This document shows, one piece after another, positions 42,736 through 51,083 of a stretch of DNA of 64,000 nt. Position numbers and translations under genes: made by a program. The notes below the pieces were generated by a model. The model was not told the origin of the DNA. It saw only the letters and a list, made by a program, of their open reading frames with translations, and searched no databases. The stretch covers positions 310,001-374,000 of the forward strand of contig NZ_JABXWI010000009.1 in the NCBI RefSeq assembly GCF_014930365.1, given 5' to 3'. The stretch comes from Streptomyces caniscabiei. GTDB lineage: Bacteria; Actinomycetota; Actinomycetes; Streptomycetales; Streptomycetaceae. Position 1 is the first letter of the stretch; every line of letters begins with the position of its first letter.

Positions 42736-45231
42736 ATGATCAACACAGCGAACGACACGACCGGGCCGTCCGGCGAGGTCTGGTCCGGGGCCTGGGTCCG
42801 TGAGCGGCTCGGGGTCGAACTGGTCGGGGACGAGGAGCTGACGGGGCTGCTGGGGCTCGCGCTGCGGCGCAACCCCAAGCGGGCGCATCTGCTGGTGTCG
42901 AACGTCCTCGGCAAGCACGTCCCGCAGTCCCCGGCCGTCGTGTACGGGCACGGGTTCGCGCTGGGCGGCCGGGTGCGGGAGCTGCTGGGGGAGGACGGCG
43001 CGCGGGCCGCGGTCGTCCTCGGGTACGCCGAGACGGCCACCGGGCTCGGTCACTCGGTCGCGGACGGGGTGGGCGAGGCGCCCTACCTCCACTCCACCCG
43101 GCGCCCCGTCGAGGGCGTCGCCCAGGCCGGGGGCTTCGAGGAGTCCCACTCCCACGCGACCTCGCACCTGCTGCTGCCGGAGGACCCGGCCCTGCTCGCG
43201 GGGCCGGGCCCGCTGGTGCTCGTCGACGACGAGTTCTCCACCGGGAACACGGTCCTCAACACCATTCGCGCGCTGCACGAGCGGTATCCGCGGGAGCGGT
43301 ACGTCGTGGTCGCGCTGGTCGACATGCGCTCGACCGCCGACCAGGGGCGGCTGGCCGCGTTCGCCCGGGAGATCGGGGCGCGGGTGGACCTGGTGACCGC
43401 CGCGAAGGGGACCGTGCGGCTGCCGGAGGGGGTCCTGGAGAAGGGCCAGGCGCTCGTGGCGGAACACGAGGGGGGTGCGGGGGCTGCGCCGGGGCGTGCG
43501 GCCGGCTGCACGCATCCCGGCGTCACGCGGGTCGAGCTGGGATGGCCCGCCGGGGTGCCCGACGGGGGGCGGCACGGCTTCACCCCCGCGCACCGGGCGC
43601 GGCTGGAGAGCGCGCTGCCCGCCATGGCCGCCCGCCTCGCCGAGGCGCTGCCGCCGGGGGCCCGCCGGGTGCTCGTGCTCGGCTTCGAGGAGCTGATGTA
43701 CGCCCCGCTGGCGCTCGCGCGGGAGCTGGAGCGGTCGGTCGCCCCGGACGGGCCGGAGATACGGTTCTCCACCACGACACGGTCGCCCGTCCTCGCCGTC
43801 GACGACCCCGGCTACGCGATACGCAGCCGCATCGTCTTCCCCGCCCACGACGACCCGGCGGACGGCCCGGGGGAGCGCTACGCCTACAACGTGGCCGGCA
43901 GCGCCTTCGACGCGGTGATCACGGTCGTCGACTCGGCCGCGGACACCCCCGCGCTCCACGCCCCGGACGGCCTGCTGACCACCCTCGCCGCCCACACGCC
44001 GAACGTCCTCCTCGCCGTGGTCCCGGCCTACGTCCCGGCGCCACCGCCCCCGCACCGCCCCGAAAGGTCGTCCATGCTCCCCGAGCCCCTGCGCGGACCC
44101 GGTTTCTCCTCCTACGCGGCCGACGAGGTGGGGTGGTTGCTGCAGGATCTGTCGGACGTGACGCTGGAGGCGCCCACCGAGGAGCGGGAGGAGGCCATTC
44201 AGAGCGGGGGCGCGCACTACGCGGAGTCGCTGCCGGTCGAGTACCAGCCGAGCGAGCAGTACCAGGCCCTCTTCCACAGCGCCCTCGACGCCTCCGCCGA
44301 GCGGATCGCCGCCGCCGTGGGCGTGGTGACCGAGAGCGTGCTGGCCGAGCGGTCGGCGCGGCCCGTCCTCGTGTCGCTGGCCCGGGCCGGGACACCCGTG
44401 GGCGTGCTGATGCGGCGGTGGGCACGGCACCGGCACGGGATCGACGTGCCGCACTACGCCGTGTCGATCGTGCGGGGCCGCGGCATCGACGCCAACGCGC
44501 TGCGCTGGCTCGCCGCCCATCACGACCCCGCCGACGTCGTGTTCGTCGACGGCTGGACCGGCAAGGGCGCGATCACCCGTGAACTGGCCGCCGCGATCGA
44601 GGAGTTCGAGGCGTCCGACGGGATCGCCGGCTTCGACCCCGAGATCGCCGTACTCGCCGACCCGGGTTCCTGCGTGCGGACGTACGGCACGCGCGAGGAC
44701 TTCCTGATCCCCTCCGCCTGCCTCAACTCCACCGTCTCCGGCCTGATCTCACGGACCGTGCTGCGCGCGGACCTCGTCGGGCCCGACGACTACCACGGCG
44801 CCAAGTTCTACCGGGAGCTGGCCGGCGTCGATGTGTCGGTGGCCTTCCTGGACGCCGTCTCCGAGCGGTTCGACGACGTCGTGGACACGGTCGACTCCCG
44901 CACCAAGGAGCTGCTCACCGCCGACCGCACCCCCACCTGGGTGGGCTGGGCGGCCGTCGAGCGGATCAGCGAGGAGTACGGGATCCACGACGTGAACCTC
45001 GTCAAGCCCGGTGTCGGCGAGACCACTCGGGTGCTGCTGCGCCGGGTACCGTGGAAGATCCTCGCGCGGGCCGGGGCGGGCGCGGACCTCGACCACGTAC
45101 GTCTGCTCGCCGAACAGAGAGGGGTACCGGTGGAAGAGGTGGCCGAACTGCCGTACACATGCGTGGGGTTGATCCACCCGAAGTACACGCGGGGCGCCAC
45201 CGGCGCCGACGGCAAGGCGGTGGCCCTCTGA
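42736..45231 (+). CDS. Fused phosphoribosyltransferase (PRTase_2-TRSP) and PRTase_1/StiP-PELOTA protein
   Basis: An 831-residue protein with no interruption. Order of modules: a PRTase_2 domain (about residues 20-240) with PRPP loop VLVDDEFSTGNT near residue 163; a TRSP domain (about 265-435); a Pro-rich linker (about 432-446); a second PRTase of the StiP/PRTase_1 type (about 450-745) with opening GFSSYAADEVGWLLQDL, EYQPSEQYQALFH and PRPP-like VFVDGWTGKGAIT near residue 605; and a PELOTA-like RNA-binding segment (about 750-815, VNLVKPGVGETTRVLLRR to TCVGLIHP). The two halves are usually separate genes. An internal ATG at 44074 with GAAAGG 6 bases before could restart translation for the second half alone. 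Its stop overlaps the HAD start. Probably makes a ribosylated metabolite. Confidence 0.88.
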   Translation: MINTANDTTGPSGEVWSGAWVRERLGVELVGDEELTGLLGLALRRNPKRAHLLVSNVLGKHVPQSPAVVYGHGFALGGRVRELLGEDGARAAVVLGYAETATGLGHSVADGVGEAPYLHSTRRPVEGVAQAGGFEESHSHATSHLLLPEDPALLAGPGPLVLVDDEFSTGNTVLNTIRALHERYPRERYVVVALVDMRSTADQGRLAAFAREIGARVDLVTAAKGTVRLPEGVLEKGQALVAEHEGGAGAAPGRAAGCTHPGVTRVELGWPAGVPDGGRHGFTPAHRARLESALPAMAARLAEALPPGARRVLVLGFEELMYAPLALARELERSVAPDGPEIRFSTTTRSPVLAVDDPGYAIRSRIVFPAHDDPADGPGERYAYNVAGSAFDAVITVVDSAADTPALHAPDGLLTTLAAHTPNVLLAVVPAYVPAPPPPHRPERSSMLPEPLRGPGFSSYAADEVGWLLQDLSDVTLEAPTEEREEAIQSGGAHYAESLPVEYQPSEQYQALFHSALDASAERIAAAVGVVTESVLAERSARPVLVSLARAGTPVGVLMRRWARHRHGIDVPHYAVSIVRGRGIDANALRWLAAHHDPADVVFVDGWTGKGAITRELAAAIEEFEASDGIAGFDPEIAVLADPGSCVRTYGTREDFLIPSACLNSTVSGLISRTVLRADLVGPDDYHGAKFYRELAGVDVSVAFLDAVSERFDDVVDTVDSRTKELLTADRTPTWVGWAAVERISEEYGIHDVNLVKPGVGETTRVLLRRVPWKILARAGAGADLDHVRLLAEQRGVPVEEVAELPYTCVGLIHPKYTRGATGADGKAVAL

Positions 45232-46049
45232 TGCCGGGCCCCCGCGTTCTCGTCGCGAGCGATCTCGACCGTACGCTCATCTACTCGTCCGCCGCGCTCG
45301 CGCTGACCATGCCGGACGCGCGGGCGCCCCGGCTGCTCACCGTCGAGGTGCACGAGAGCAGACCCCTGTCGTACATGACGGAGACCGCGGCGCAGCTGCT
45401 CGCCGAGCTGGGCGACACGGCGGTGTTCGTGCCCACGACGACGCGGACGCGCAAGCAGTACCAGCGGATCAATCTGCCGGGCCCGCAGCCGGCGTACGCG
45501 ATCTGCGCCAACGGCGGCCATCTGCTGGTGGACGGTGTCACGGACCTCGCCTGGCACGAGCGGGTGACGGCCCGGCTCGCCGAGGAGTGCGCGCCGCTCG
45601 CCGAGGTGCGGGAGCACCTGGAGGCCACGGCGGACCCTCTGTGGGTGCGCAAGCACCGGGTCGCGGAGGAGCTGTTCGTCTATCTCGTCGTCGAGCGTGA
45701 GCTGCTCCCCGAGGAGTGGGTGAAGGACCTCGCGGTGTGGGCCGAGAACCGCGGGTGGACGGTCTCCTTGCAGGGGCGCAAGATCTACGCCGTGCCGAAG
45801 CCGCTCACCAAGTCGGCGGCGATGCGGGAGGTCGCTCGGCGGACCGGGGTGGAGCTGACCTTGGCTGCGGGGGACTCTCTGCTCGACGCGGATCTGTTGC
45901 TCGCGGCGGATCGGGCCTGGCGGCCGGGGCACGGGGAGCTGGCGGAGGCGGGGTTCATGGGACCCGGTGTGACTGCGCTGCCCGAGCGGGGGGTGCTGGC
46001 CGGGGAGCGGATTCTTCGGGAGTTCTTGCGGGCGTCTCGGGAACGGTGA
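45231..46049 (+). CDS. HAD-superfamily phosphatase of the Ter cluster
   Basis: A 272-residue HAD hydrolase. Motif I is SDLDRTLIYS (nucleophile Asp10, acid Asp12), motif III is the Lys in LTKSAAM near residue 195, and motif IV is AAGDSLLDADLL near residue 212. The cap is of the Cof-like/sucrose-phosphatase type. ATG 45231 shares a base with the preceding TGA (TGATG arrangement), so translation is coupled to the PRTase fusion. It probably dephosphorylates the product of that pathway; the substrate is unknown. Confidence 0.9.
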   Translation: MPGPRVLVASDLDRTLIYSSAALALTMPDARAPRLLTVEVHESRPLSYMTETAAQLLAELGDTAVFVPTTTRTRKQYQRINLPGPQPAYAICANGGHLLVDGVTDLAWHERVTARLAEECAPLAEVREHLEATADPLWVRKHRVAEELFVYLVVERELLPEEWVKDLAVWAENRGWTVSLQGRKIYAVPKPLTKSAAMREVARRTGVELTLAAGDSLLDADLLLAADRAWRPGHGELAEAGFMGPGVTALPERGVLAGERILREFLRASRER

Positions 46050-46071
46050 CCCGCCGGGGGACTGTGCCTGG

Positions 46072-46785
46072 TCAGGGGGTGGGGGTGCGGTGCGTTTCGG
46101 GCCGCGGGTCGTTCGTGGCTTGTCGGGCAGTTCCCCGCGCCCCTTGACCCTGGCTCCTGCGGTCCTTTTTCAGGAAGCGGACCAGTGTGAATGCCAGAAC
46201 CGCTACGGCTGCCGCCCCCAGCACGATCTTCGAGTACGTCGAGACGATCGTCGTGACCTCGGTCCAGTTGGCGCCCAGGAAGTAGCCGGCCAGGACGAAG
46301 GCCGTGTTCCAGAGCGCGCTGCCCAGGGTGGTGAGGAGGGTGAAGACGGGCAGGGGCATGCGTTCCACGCCGGCCGGGACCGAGATGAGGCTGCGGAAGA
46401 CGGGGATCATCCGGCCGAAGAAGATCGCCTTGGTGCCGTGCCGGAGGAACCAGGCCTCCGTCCGCTCGATGTCCGAGACCTTGACCAGGGGGAGCCTCGC
46501 GGCGATGGCGACCGTGCGCTCGCGGCCCAGGAGGGCGCCGACGCCGTAGAGGGCGAGGGCGCCGACGACCGAGCCCGCGGTGGTCCACAGCAGGGCGGCG
46601 AGGAGGTTCATCTGGCCGGTGCTCGCGGCGAAGCCGGCGAGGGGGAGGACGACCTCGCTGGGGATCGGCGGGAAGAGGTTCTCCAGCGCGACGGCGAGGC
46701 CGGCGCCCGGCGCCCCCAGCAGATCCATCAGACCGATGATCCACAGGGGTGCGCCGCTCATCGACTCCGCTTGCATGGCTGTCAT
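46072..46785 (-). CDS. DedA-family membrane protein
   Basis: A 237-residue DedA/VTT-domain protein. Signatures are FPPIPSEVVLPLAG near residue 40 and FFGRMIPVFRSLISVPAG near residue 120, between re-entrant and transmembrane helices. DedA proteins act in membrane homeostasis; several are undecaprenyl phosphate or phospholipid flippases. The last 22 residues (from GQGARGTARQATND on) are encoded by a family A dispersed repeat and have no family counterpart. The start is taken at ATG 46785, but ATG 46776 or 46761 are also in frame. It is convergent with the HAD gene (23 bases between stops). Confidence 0.88.
   Translation of the reverse strand: MTAMQAESMSGAPLWIIGLMDLLGAPGAGLAVALENLFPPIPSEVVLPLAGFAASTGQMNLLAALLWTTAGSVVGALALYGVGALLGRERTVAIAARLPLVKVSDIERTEAWFLRHGTKAIFFGRMIPVFRSLISVPAGVERMPLPVFTLLTTLGSALWNTAFVLAGYFLGANWTEVTTIVSTYSKIVLGAAAVAVLAFTLVRFLKKDRRSQGQGARGTARQATNDPRPETHRTPTP
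46097..46145. repeat. Dispersed repeat, family A, copy inside the DedA coding end
   Basis: The sequence GGCTTGTCGGGCAGTTCCCCGCGCCCC and its left flank (TTTCGGGCCGCGGGTCGT) are an inverse copy of family A with one change (GGGCAG for GCGCAG). The DedA reading frame runs through it and supplies the C-terminal tail. Confidence 0.8.
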
Positions 46786-46871
46786 GGGTGCACGCTAGGC
46801 GAACGAAGCTGAAGGGAGCCTGAGGGTGGTGAACGTTCGGGGGGCGGGGTCCGTTGATCGAGGTGTGTCGA

Positions 46872-47093
46872 TCAACCGCAGCAGCCGCCTCCGCAGCACC
46901 CGCCGCCACCACCGCCCGCCCTGGGCGCCGGGGCGGACGCGGCGGCCGTACCTCCGACGGCTACCGTCGACAGAAGTTTGACCGTGTCGGAGTGCCCCCC
47001 GGGGCAGTCCGCGGGGGCGGAGGACTCGGCCATGGGGCGGCTCAGTTCGAAGGTGTCGCCGCAGGTCCGGCAGCGGTATTCGTAGCGAGGCAT
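46872..47093 (-). CDS. FmdB-family zinc-ribbon protein
   Basis: A 73-residue protein starting MPRYEYRCRTCG, the FmdB signature. The first zinc knuckle is CRTC (residues 8-11). The second pair, usually CPxC, reads CPGGH, so one cysteine is replaced by histidine. The C-terminus is a Gly/Cys tail (GGGGGGCCGGGCCG) that could bind additional metal. The function of the family is not known beyond a regulatory role suggested by name. It is divergent from the PBP-like gene, with a 394-base gap. Confidence 0.85.
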   Translation of the reverse strand: MPRYEYRCRTCGDTFELSRPMAESSAPADCPGGHSDTVKLLSTVAVGGTAAASAPAPRAGGGGGGCCGGGCCG

Positions 47094-47487
47094 GGGGTCA
47101 GGCTAACCGGCGTCCGGGGGGCGGCAAGGGTGCCGCGTTTTGCCTGGTCGGTCACACTGGCCAAATTTTCACGCTACTGACAGAAGCAGTTGTGAAAGTG
47201 ACTGATAATTTGTGGTCGCTGTGTGGAGACCGGAAGGTCAGGGGAACAGGGGGCTCACTGCCGCGGGTGTGGCGGCCGTGACCATCCGCGCAGCGGTGCC
47301 AAGTGGGGAGGGGGGACAGTAGTGACCGCTGTCCTTGGTCGATCGGGATCCACGTGTCCCGGTCGCATAGTCGCCGTGCGCGGGCGAAAGGTTGCCGCGC
47401 ACCGCCGAATCGTTGCTGGGCATCGCTCGGGCCGTCCGTACCAGGGGGTCCGCCGTGGCTAGCCGGGGGAAGGGTCAGGAGGAGGGG
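47094..47487. other. 394-base gap with divergent promoters
   Basis: A good -10-like GATAAT is at 47204-47209 on the plus strand. Around it, CAAATT..TTCAC (47162-47172) and GTGAA..AATTTG (47192-47212) form a loose inverted pattern of about 50 bases. Transcription from here would give a leader of about 270 bases for the PBP-like gene. I see no riboswitch or small gene in the leader. No -35 is convincing. Confidence 0.4.
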
Positions 47488-49638
47488 GTGCCGGAGGAGT
47501 CCGACCTCACCATGCAGCTGAAGCTCCCGCCGGCCCCGGCGGACGAGACCATGCAGCTGCGGGTGCTCGAGCCGGGTACGTTCGACCTCCCGCAGGAGCC
47601 GTCGGCCTCGGGCAGGCGCGGCAGACGCAAGGCGCCCAGGCCGTCCGTTCTGGCCAGGTTCACCGCCGTCGCCGGCGCGCGACTGGCCCCGTTCGCCCCC
47701 TTCGCCCGCCGTATGCGTCCGCAGTACCCCCGTCCGGGCCGCGCCGACTGGCGCCGCTGGGTACCGTCCTGGCGGCAGTCGCTGGGGGCCGCGGGGCTGG
47801 CCGTGGGCGTCAGCGGCATGTTCCTGTCCGTCGCCTACGCCGCCACGGACATACCGGAGGACCTCAACACCTTCGCCACCCAGCAGGACAACGTGTACTT
47901 CTGGTCCGACGGCACCCCCATGGCCCGTACCGGCTGGGTGCGGCGCCAGGCGATGCCCCTGAAGGACGTCCCCGAGGACGTGCGCTGGGCGGTCCTCGCG
48001 GCGGAGAACGCGAGCTTCTACTCCGACCCCGGCATCTCGGTGAGCGGCATCACCCGTGCCCTGGTGCGCACCGTCGGCGAGGGAGACACCCAGGGCGGCT
48101 CGACGATCACCCAGCAGTACGTCAAGAACGTCTATCTGACCCAGGACCGCTCGCTCGGCCGCAAGTTCGACGAGGCGCTGCTCGCCCTCAAGCTCGACAA
48201 CCAGATGAGCAAGGACGAGATCCTGGAGGGCTACCTCAACACCAGCTGGTTCGGCCGCGGCACCTACGGCATCCAGCGGGCCTCCCAGGCGTACTACGGC
48301 AAGGACGTCAGCCGGCTGAACGTCAGCGAGGCCGCCGTCCTCGCCTCCCTCCTCAAGGGCGCGGGCCTCTACGACCCCACCCTGAGCAAGGCCAACCGGG
48401 AGCGGGCGGTCGACCGCTGGGAGTGGATCCTGGACCGGATGGTCGAGATCGGGAAGCTGTCCAAGGCCGAGCGCGCCACGTACACGAAGTTCCCCGAGCC
48501 GATCGAGCAGTCGACCCAGTACGACACCGGCAAGCAGAGCGACTACCTGGTGGAGCTGGCCTCCCAGTACGCGAAGAAGGCGGCGAACCTCTCCGATCAG
48601 GAGTTCGACCGGGGTGGCTACCAGATCTACACGACCTTCGACAAGGACCGGCAGACCGCGCTGACCGACGCCGTCACCGAGGCGCGCAAGGACGTGCGGA
48701 AGGACAGCCCGAAGAAGGCGAGGACCGCGCACATCGGGGCGTCCTCCGTCGGTGCCGACGGGCGGATCCTCGCCGTCTACGGCGGCCCCGACCACCGCCG
48801 ACAGGGCTTCAACGAGTCGAACGCGACCACCGTCCCGGCCGGCTCGGCCTTCCTGCCCTTCGTCTACGCGGCCGGGCTGGAACACGGTGTCGTCAAGGAA
48901 CGGGACGGCGAGGCGACACCTGTCACCCCGCAGACGGTCTACGACGGCAACGACGCCGTGCCCGTGACCACCCCCGAGGGGCCCTACTGGGACCGGGACG
49001 GCGACCGGGTCTTCGCCCACAACGACGACAAGAAGTCCTGGGGCCCCATCACCCTGCACGACGCGCTCGCCGGATCGGTGAACACGCCCTTCATGCAGCT
49101 CGGCATGGACACCGGGCTGGCCAAGGTGCGCGGCACCGCCGAGGCGGCCGGACTGCTCCGCTCCAGCTTCGGCGCCCAGGTGCCGGCGCTCTCCGTGGGC
49201 AGCGCCACACCCAGCGCGATCCGGATGGCCAGCGGCTACAGCACCTTCGCCGCCCTCGGCAAGCACACCGAGCCGTACTCCGTGCGGAAGATGACCCACA
49301 ACGGGTCCAGGGTCGCCCTGAACACCCCGAAGCCGAAGCGCGCGATGAGCGGCAAGGTGGCCGCCGAGGTCACCTCGGCCCTCACCGACGCCTACCGCGC
49401 CGCCCACCCCACCTCGCCCGGCGCCGCCTCCTACGAGGTGGCGGCCAAGGGCGGGACCACCCAGGACGACAAGGCCGCCTGGTACGTCGGTACGGCCGAC
49501 GAGGTGTCGACCGCAGTCGTCGTCTACCGCATCGACCTGACCAAGAGCCTGGAGCCGCTGCGGCTCGACGGGATCGCCGGAACGCCCAATGCCGGGGTCC
49601 CCTTCGACGTCTGGTCCAGTGCGATGAGGATCGGCTGA
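47488..49638 (+). CDS. Class A PBP-like glycosyltransferase with degenerate transpeptidase domain
   Basis: A 716-residue cell-wall protein. GTG 47488 is chosen because AGGAGG lies 5 bases upstream; GTG 47455 is also in frame. A long basic cytosolic N-terminus (residues 1-100) precedes one transmembrane helix (about 100-122). The GT51 domain follows: catalytic Glu in AAENASFYSDPG near residue 173, then GGSTITQQYVKN. The transpeptidase domain has Ser453 but reads GSAFLPF where GSTFKPF is normal, so the SxxK lysine is leucine. SxN is present as SVN; KTG has become KGG (residue 654). It probably polymerises glycan but does not crosslink. The deacetylase gene follows by 46 bases. Confidence 0.88.
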   Translation: MPEESDLTMQLKLPPAPADETMQLRVLEPGTFDLPQEPSASGRRGRRKAPRPSVLARFTAVAGARLAPFAPFARRMRPQYPRPGRADWRRWVPSWRQSLGAAGLAVGVSGMFLSVAYAATDIPEDLNTFATQQDNVYFWSDGTPMARTGWVRRQAMPLKDVPEDVRWAVLAAENASFYSDPGISVSGITRALVRTVGEGDTQGGSTITQQYVKNVYLTQDRSLGRKFDEALLALKLDNQMSKDEILEGYLNTSWFGRGTYGIQRASQAYYGKDVSRLNVSEAAVLASLLKGAGLYDPTLSKANRERAVDRWEWILDRMVEIGKLSKAERATYTKFPEPIEQSTQYDTGKQSDYLVELASQYAKKAANLSDQEFDRGGYQIYTTFDKDRQTALTDAVTEARKDVRKDSPKKARTAHIGASSVGADGRILAVYGGPDHRRQGFNESNATTVPAGSAFLPFVYAAGLEHGVVKERDGEATPVTPQTVYDGNDAVPVTTPEGPYWDRDGDRVFAHNDDKKSWGPITLHDALAGSVNTPFMQLGMDTGLAKVRGTAEAAGLLRSSFGAQVPALSVGSATPSAIRMASGYSTFAALGKHTEPYSVRKMTHNGSRVALNTPKPKRAMSGKVAAEVTSALTDAYRAAHPTSPGAASYEVAAKGGTTQDDKAAWYVGTADEVSTAVVVYRIDLTKSLEPLRLDGIAGTPNAGVPFDVWSSAMRIG

Positions 49639-49684
49639 CACCGATGAGCACCCGCGCCCGCCACCCTCGCAGAATGAGCCGTAC

Positions 49685-50968
49685 ATGAAGTCTGGCAGCA
49701 AGCCGCACAAAGGCCGCCGTCGCAAGGCGCGTCCGCCGCGCCGCACCACCCGTCCGCAGTTCCTGACGGTGGCGGCGCTGCTCGTGGTGGCCTCCCTGGT
49801 CGGCGGCTACCTGGTGCTGAACCGTTCGGCCGACACCGCGCCGACGGCCTCGTCGGCCGGCAGCGGTGACAAGGGGGCCACGAAGAAGGAACCCGTCTGG
49901 GACGGCAAGACGAAGATCATCGGTGACGGCTCCACCTCCTACACGGGCCCCCAGAAGGGGCGGTTGAAGCCCGTGCGGCTCAAGAAGGGCGAGAAGCCGC
50001 CGCAGTTCGTCGTCTTCTCCTGGGACGGCGCGCTGGCGGGCGACGACAACCTCTTCGAGCACTACCGGCAGATGGCGAAGAAGTACGACGCCCACATGAC
50101 GTTCTTCCTCACCGGCATCTACCTGCTGCCCAAGGAGAAGCGCGACCTCTACGACCCTCCGCAGCACGAGCGGGGCGCCGCCGCGATCAGCTACCCCACC
50201 GACGAACACGTCCGCACCACCCTGGCGGAGCTCGGCAAGGCCTGGAAGGAGGGCAACGAGATAGGCACCCACTTCAACGGCCACTTCTGCGGGAAGAAGG
50301 GCGGCGCCGACTGGAGCGTCGCGGAGTGGAAGCAGGAGATCAAGGAGTTCAACTCCTTCCTCGCCAACTGGAAGACCAACACCGGCGACACCGACCTCGA
50401 CCCGCTGCCCTTCACCGTCGACGCCGTCAAGGGCGGCCGCGCCCCCTGCCTGGAGGGCCAGGGCAACCTCCTGAAGGCCGTCAAGGACTTCGGCTACCGC
50501 TACGACGCCAGCTCCCCGGGCGCCTTCCAGGTGTGGCCCGGCAAGAAGAACGGCATCTGGGACTTCCCGCTCCAGATGCTGCCGTACGACGACGACTACC
50601 AGGCCCTGTCGATGGACTTCAACTTCCTCTACAACCAGACCGACGGGCAGACCGAGGGCGATCCGGCCATGTACCCGACCTGGCAGCAGGAGACCATCGA
50701 CACCTACATGGCCGGCTTCAACCGCGTGTACTACGGCAGCCGGGCGCCCCTGCTCATAGGCAACCACTTCGAGCAGTGGAACGGCGGCATCTACATGAAC
50801 GCCGTCGACGAGGTCATCAAGACCGTGTGCGTGAAGAAGGACGTGAAGTGCGTGTCCTTCGACGAACTCGCCGACTGGATGGACGTCCAGTCCCCGGAGA
50901 CCCTGGCCAACCTGCGCGGACTCGACCCCGCCCAGGCCCCGGCCGACTGGGCGACCGTCGTGAAATAG
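49685..50968 (+). CDS. Membrane-anchored polysaccharide deacetylase-like protein
   Basis: A 427-residue protein with a very basic N-terminus, a signal-anchor helix (about residues 27-46, FLTVAALLVVASLVGGYLVL) and a Ser/Ala-rich stalk. The extracellular domain (about 95-420) resembles a NodB-type polysaccharide deacetylase: FVVFSWDGAL near residue 108 (Asp metal/base region), and the metal His pair in GTHFNGHFC near residue 197. It may remove acetyl groups from peptidoglycan or another surface glycan. Its position 46 bases behind the PBP-like gene supports a cell-wall role. The start ATG is weakly supported by a ribosome site. Confidence 0.85.
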   Translation: MKSGSKPHKGRRRKARPPRRTTRPQFLTVAALLVVASLVGGYLVLNRSADTAPTASSAGSGDKGATKKEPVWDGKTKIIGDGSTSYTGPQKGRLKPVRLKKGEKPPQFVVFSWDGALAGDDNLFEHYRQMAKKYDAHMTFFLTGIYLLPKEKRDLYDPPQHERGAAAISYPTDEHVRTTLAELGKAWKEGNEIGTHFNGHFCGKKGGADWSVAEWKQEIKEFNSFLANWKTNTGDTDLDPLPFTVDAVKGGRAPCLEGQGNLLKAVKDFGYRYDASSPGAFQVWPGKKNGIWDFPLQMLPYDDDYQALSMDFNFLYNQTDGQTEGDPAMYPTWQQETIDTYMAGFNRVYYGSRAPLLIGNHFEQWNGGIYMNAVDEVIKTVCVKKDVKCVSFDELADWMDVQSPETLANLRGLDPAQAPADWATVVK

Positions 50969-51083
50969 CGCCACAGATACCCATGTTGCGCACTTGTTAC
51001 TCCCCCCGGCCTCACTTCGCTTGAGGAGGTCATGTAAAGATTCGCTCCCGGGTACGACCAACCCGGGGTCAAGGAGAAAACCA

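Noticed and set aside
44074..45231. Separate StiP/PRTase_1 gene starting at 44074
   Set aside because: No stop or frame change separates it from the first half. It is kept as an internal start possibility, not a separate gene.
47210..47487. Possible riboswitch in the long PBP leader
   Set aside because: No conserved aptamer core could be recognised by eye; an RNA family search would be decisive.
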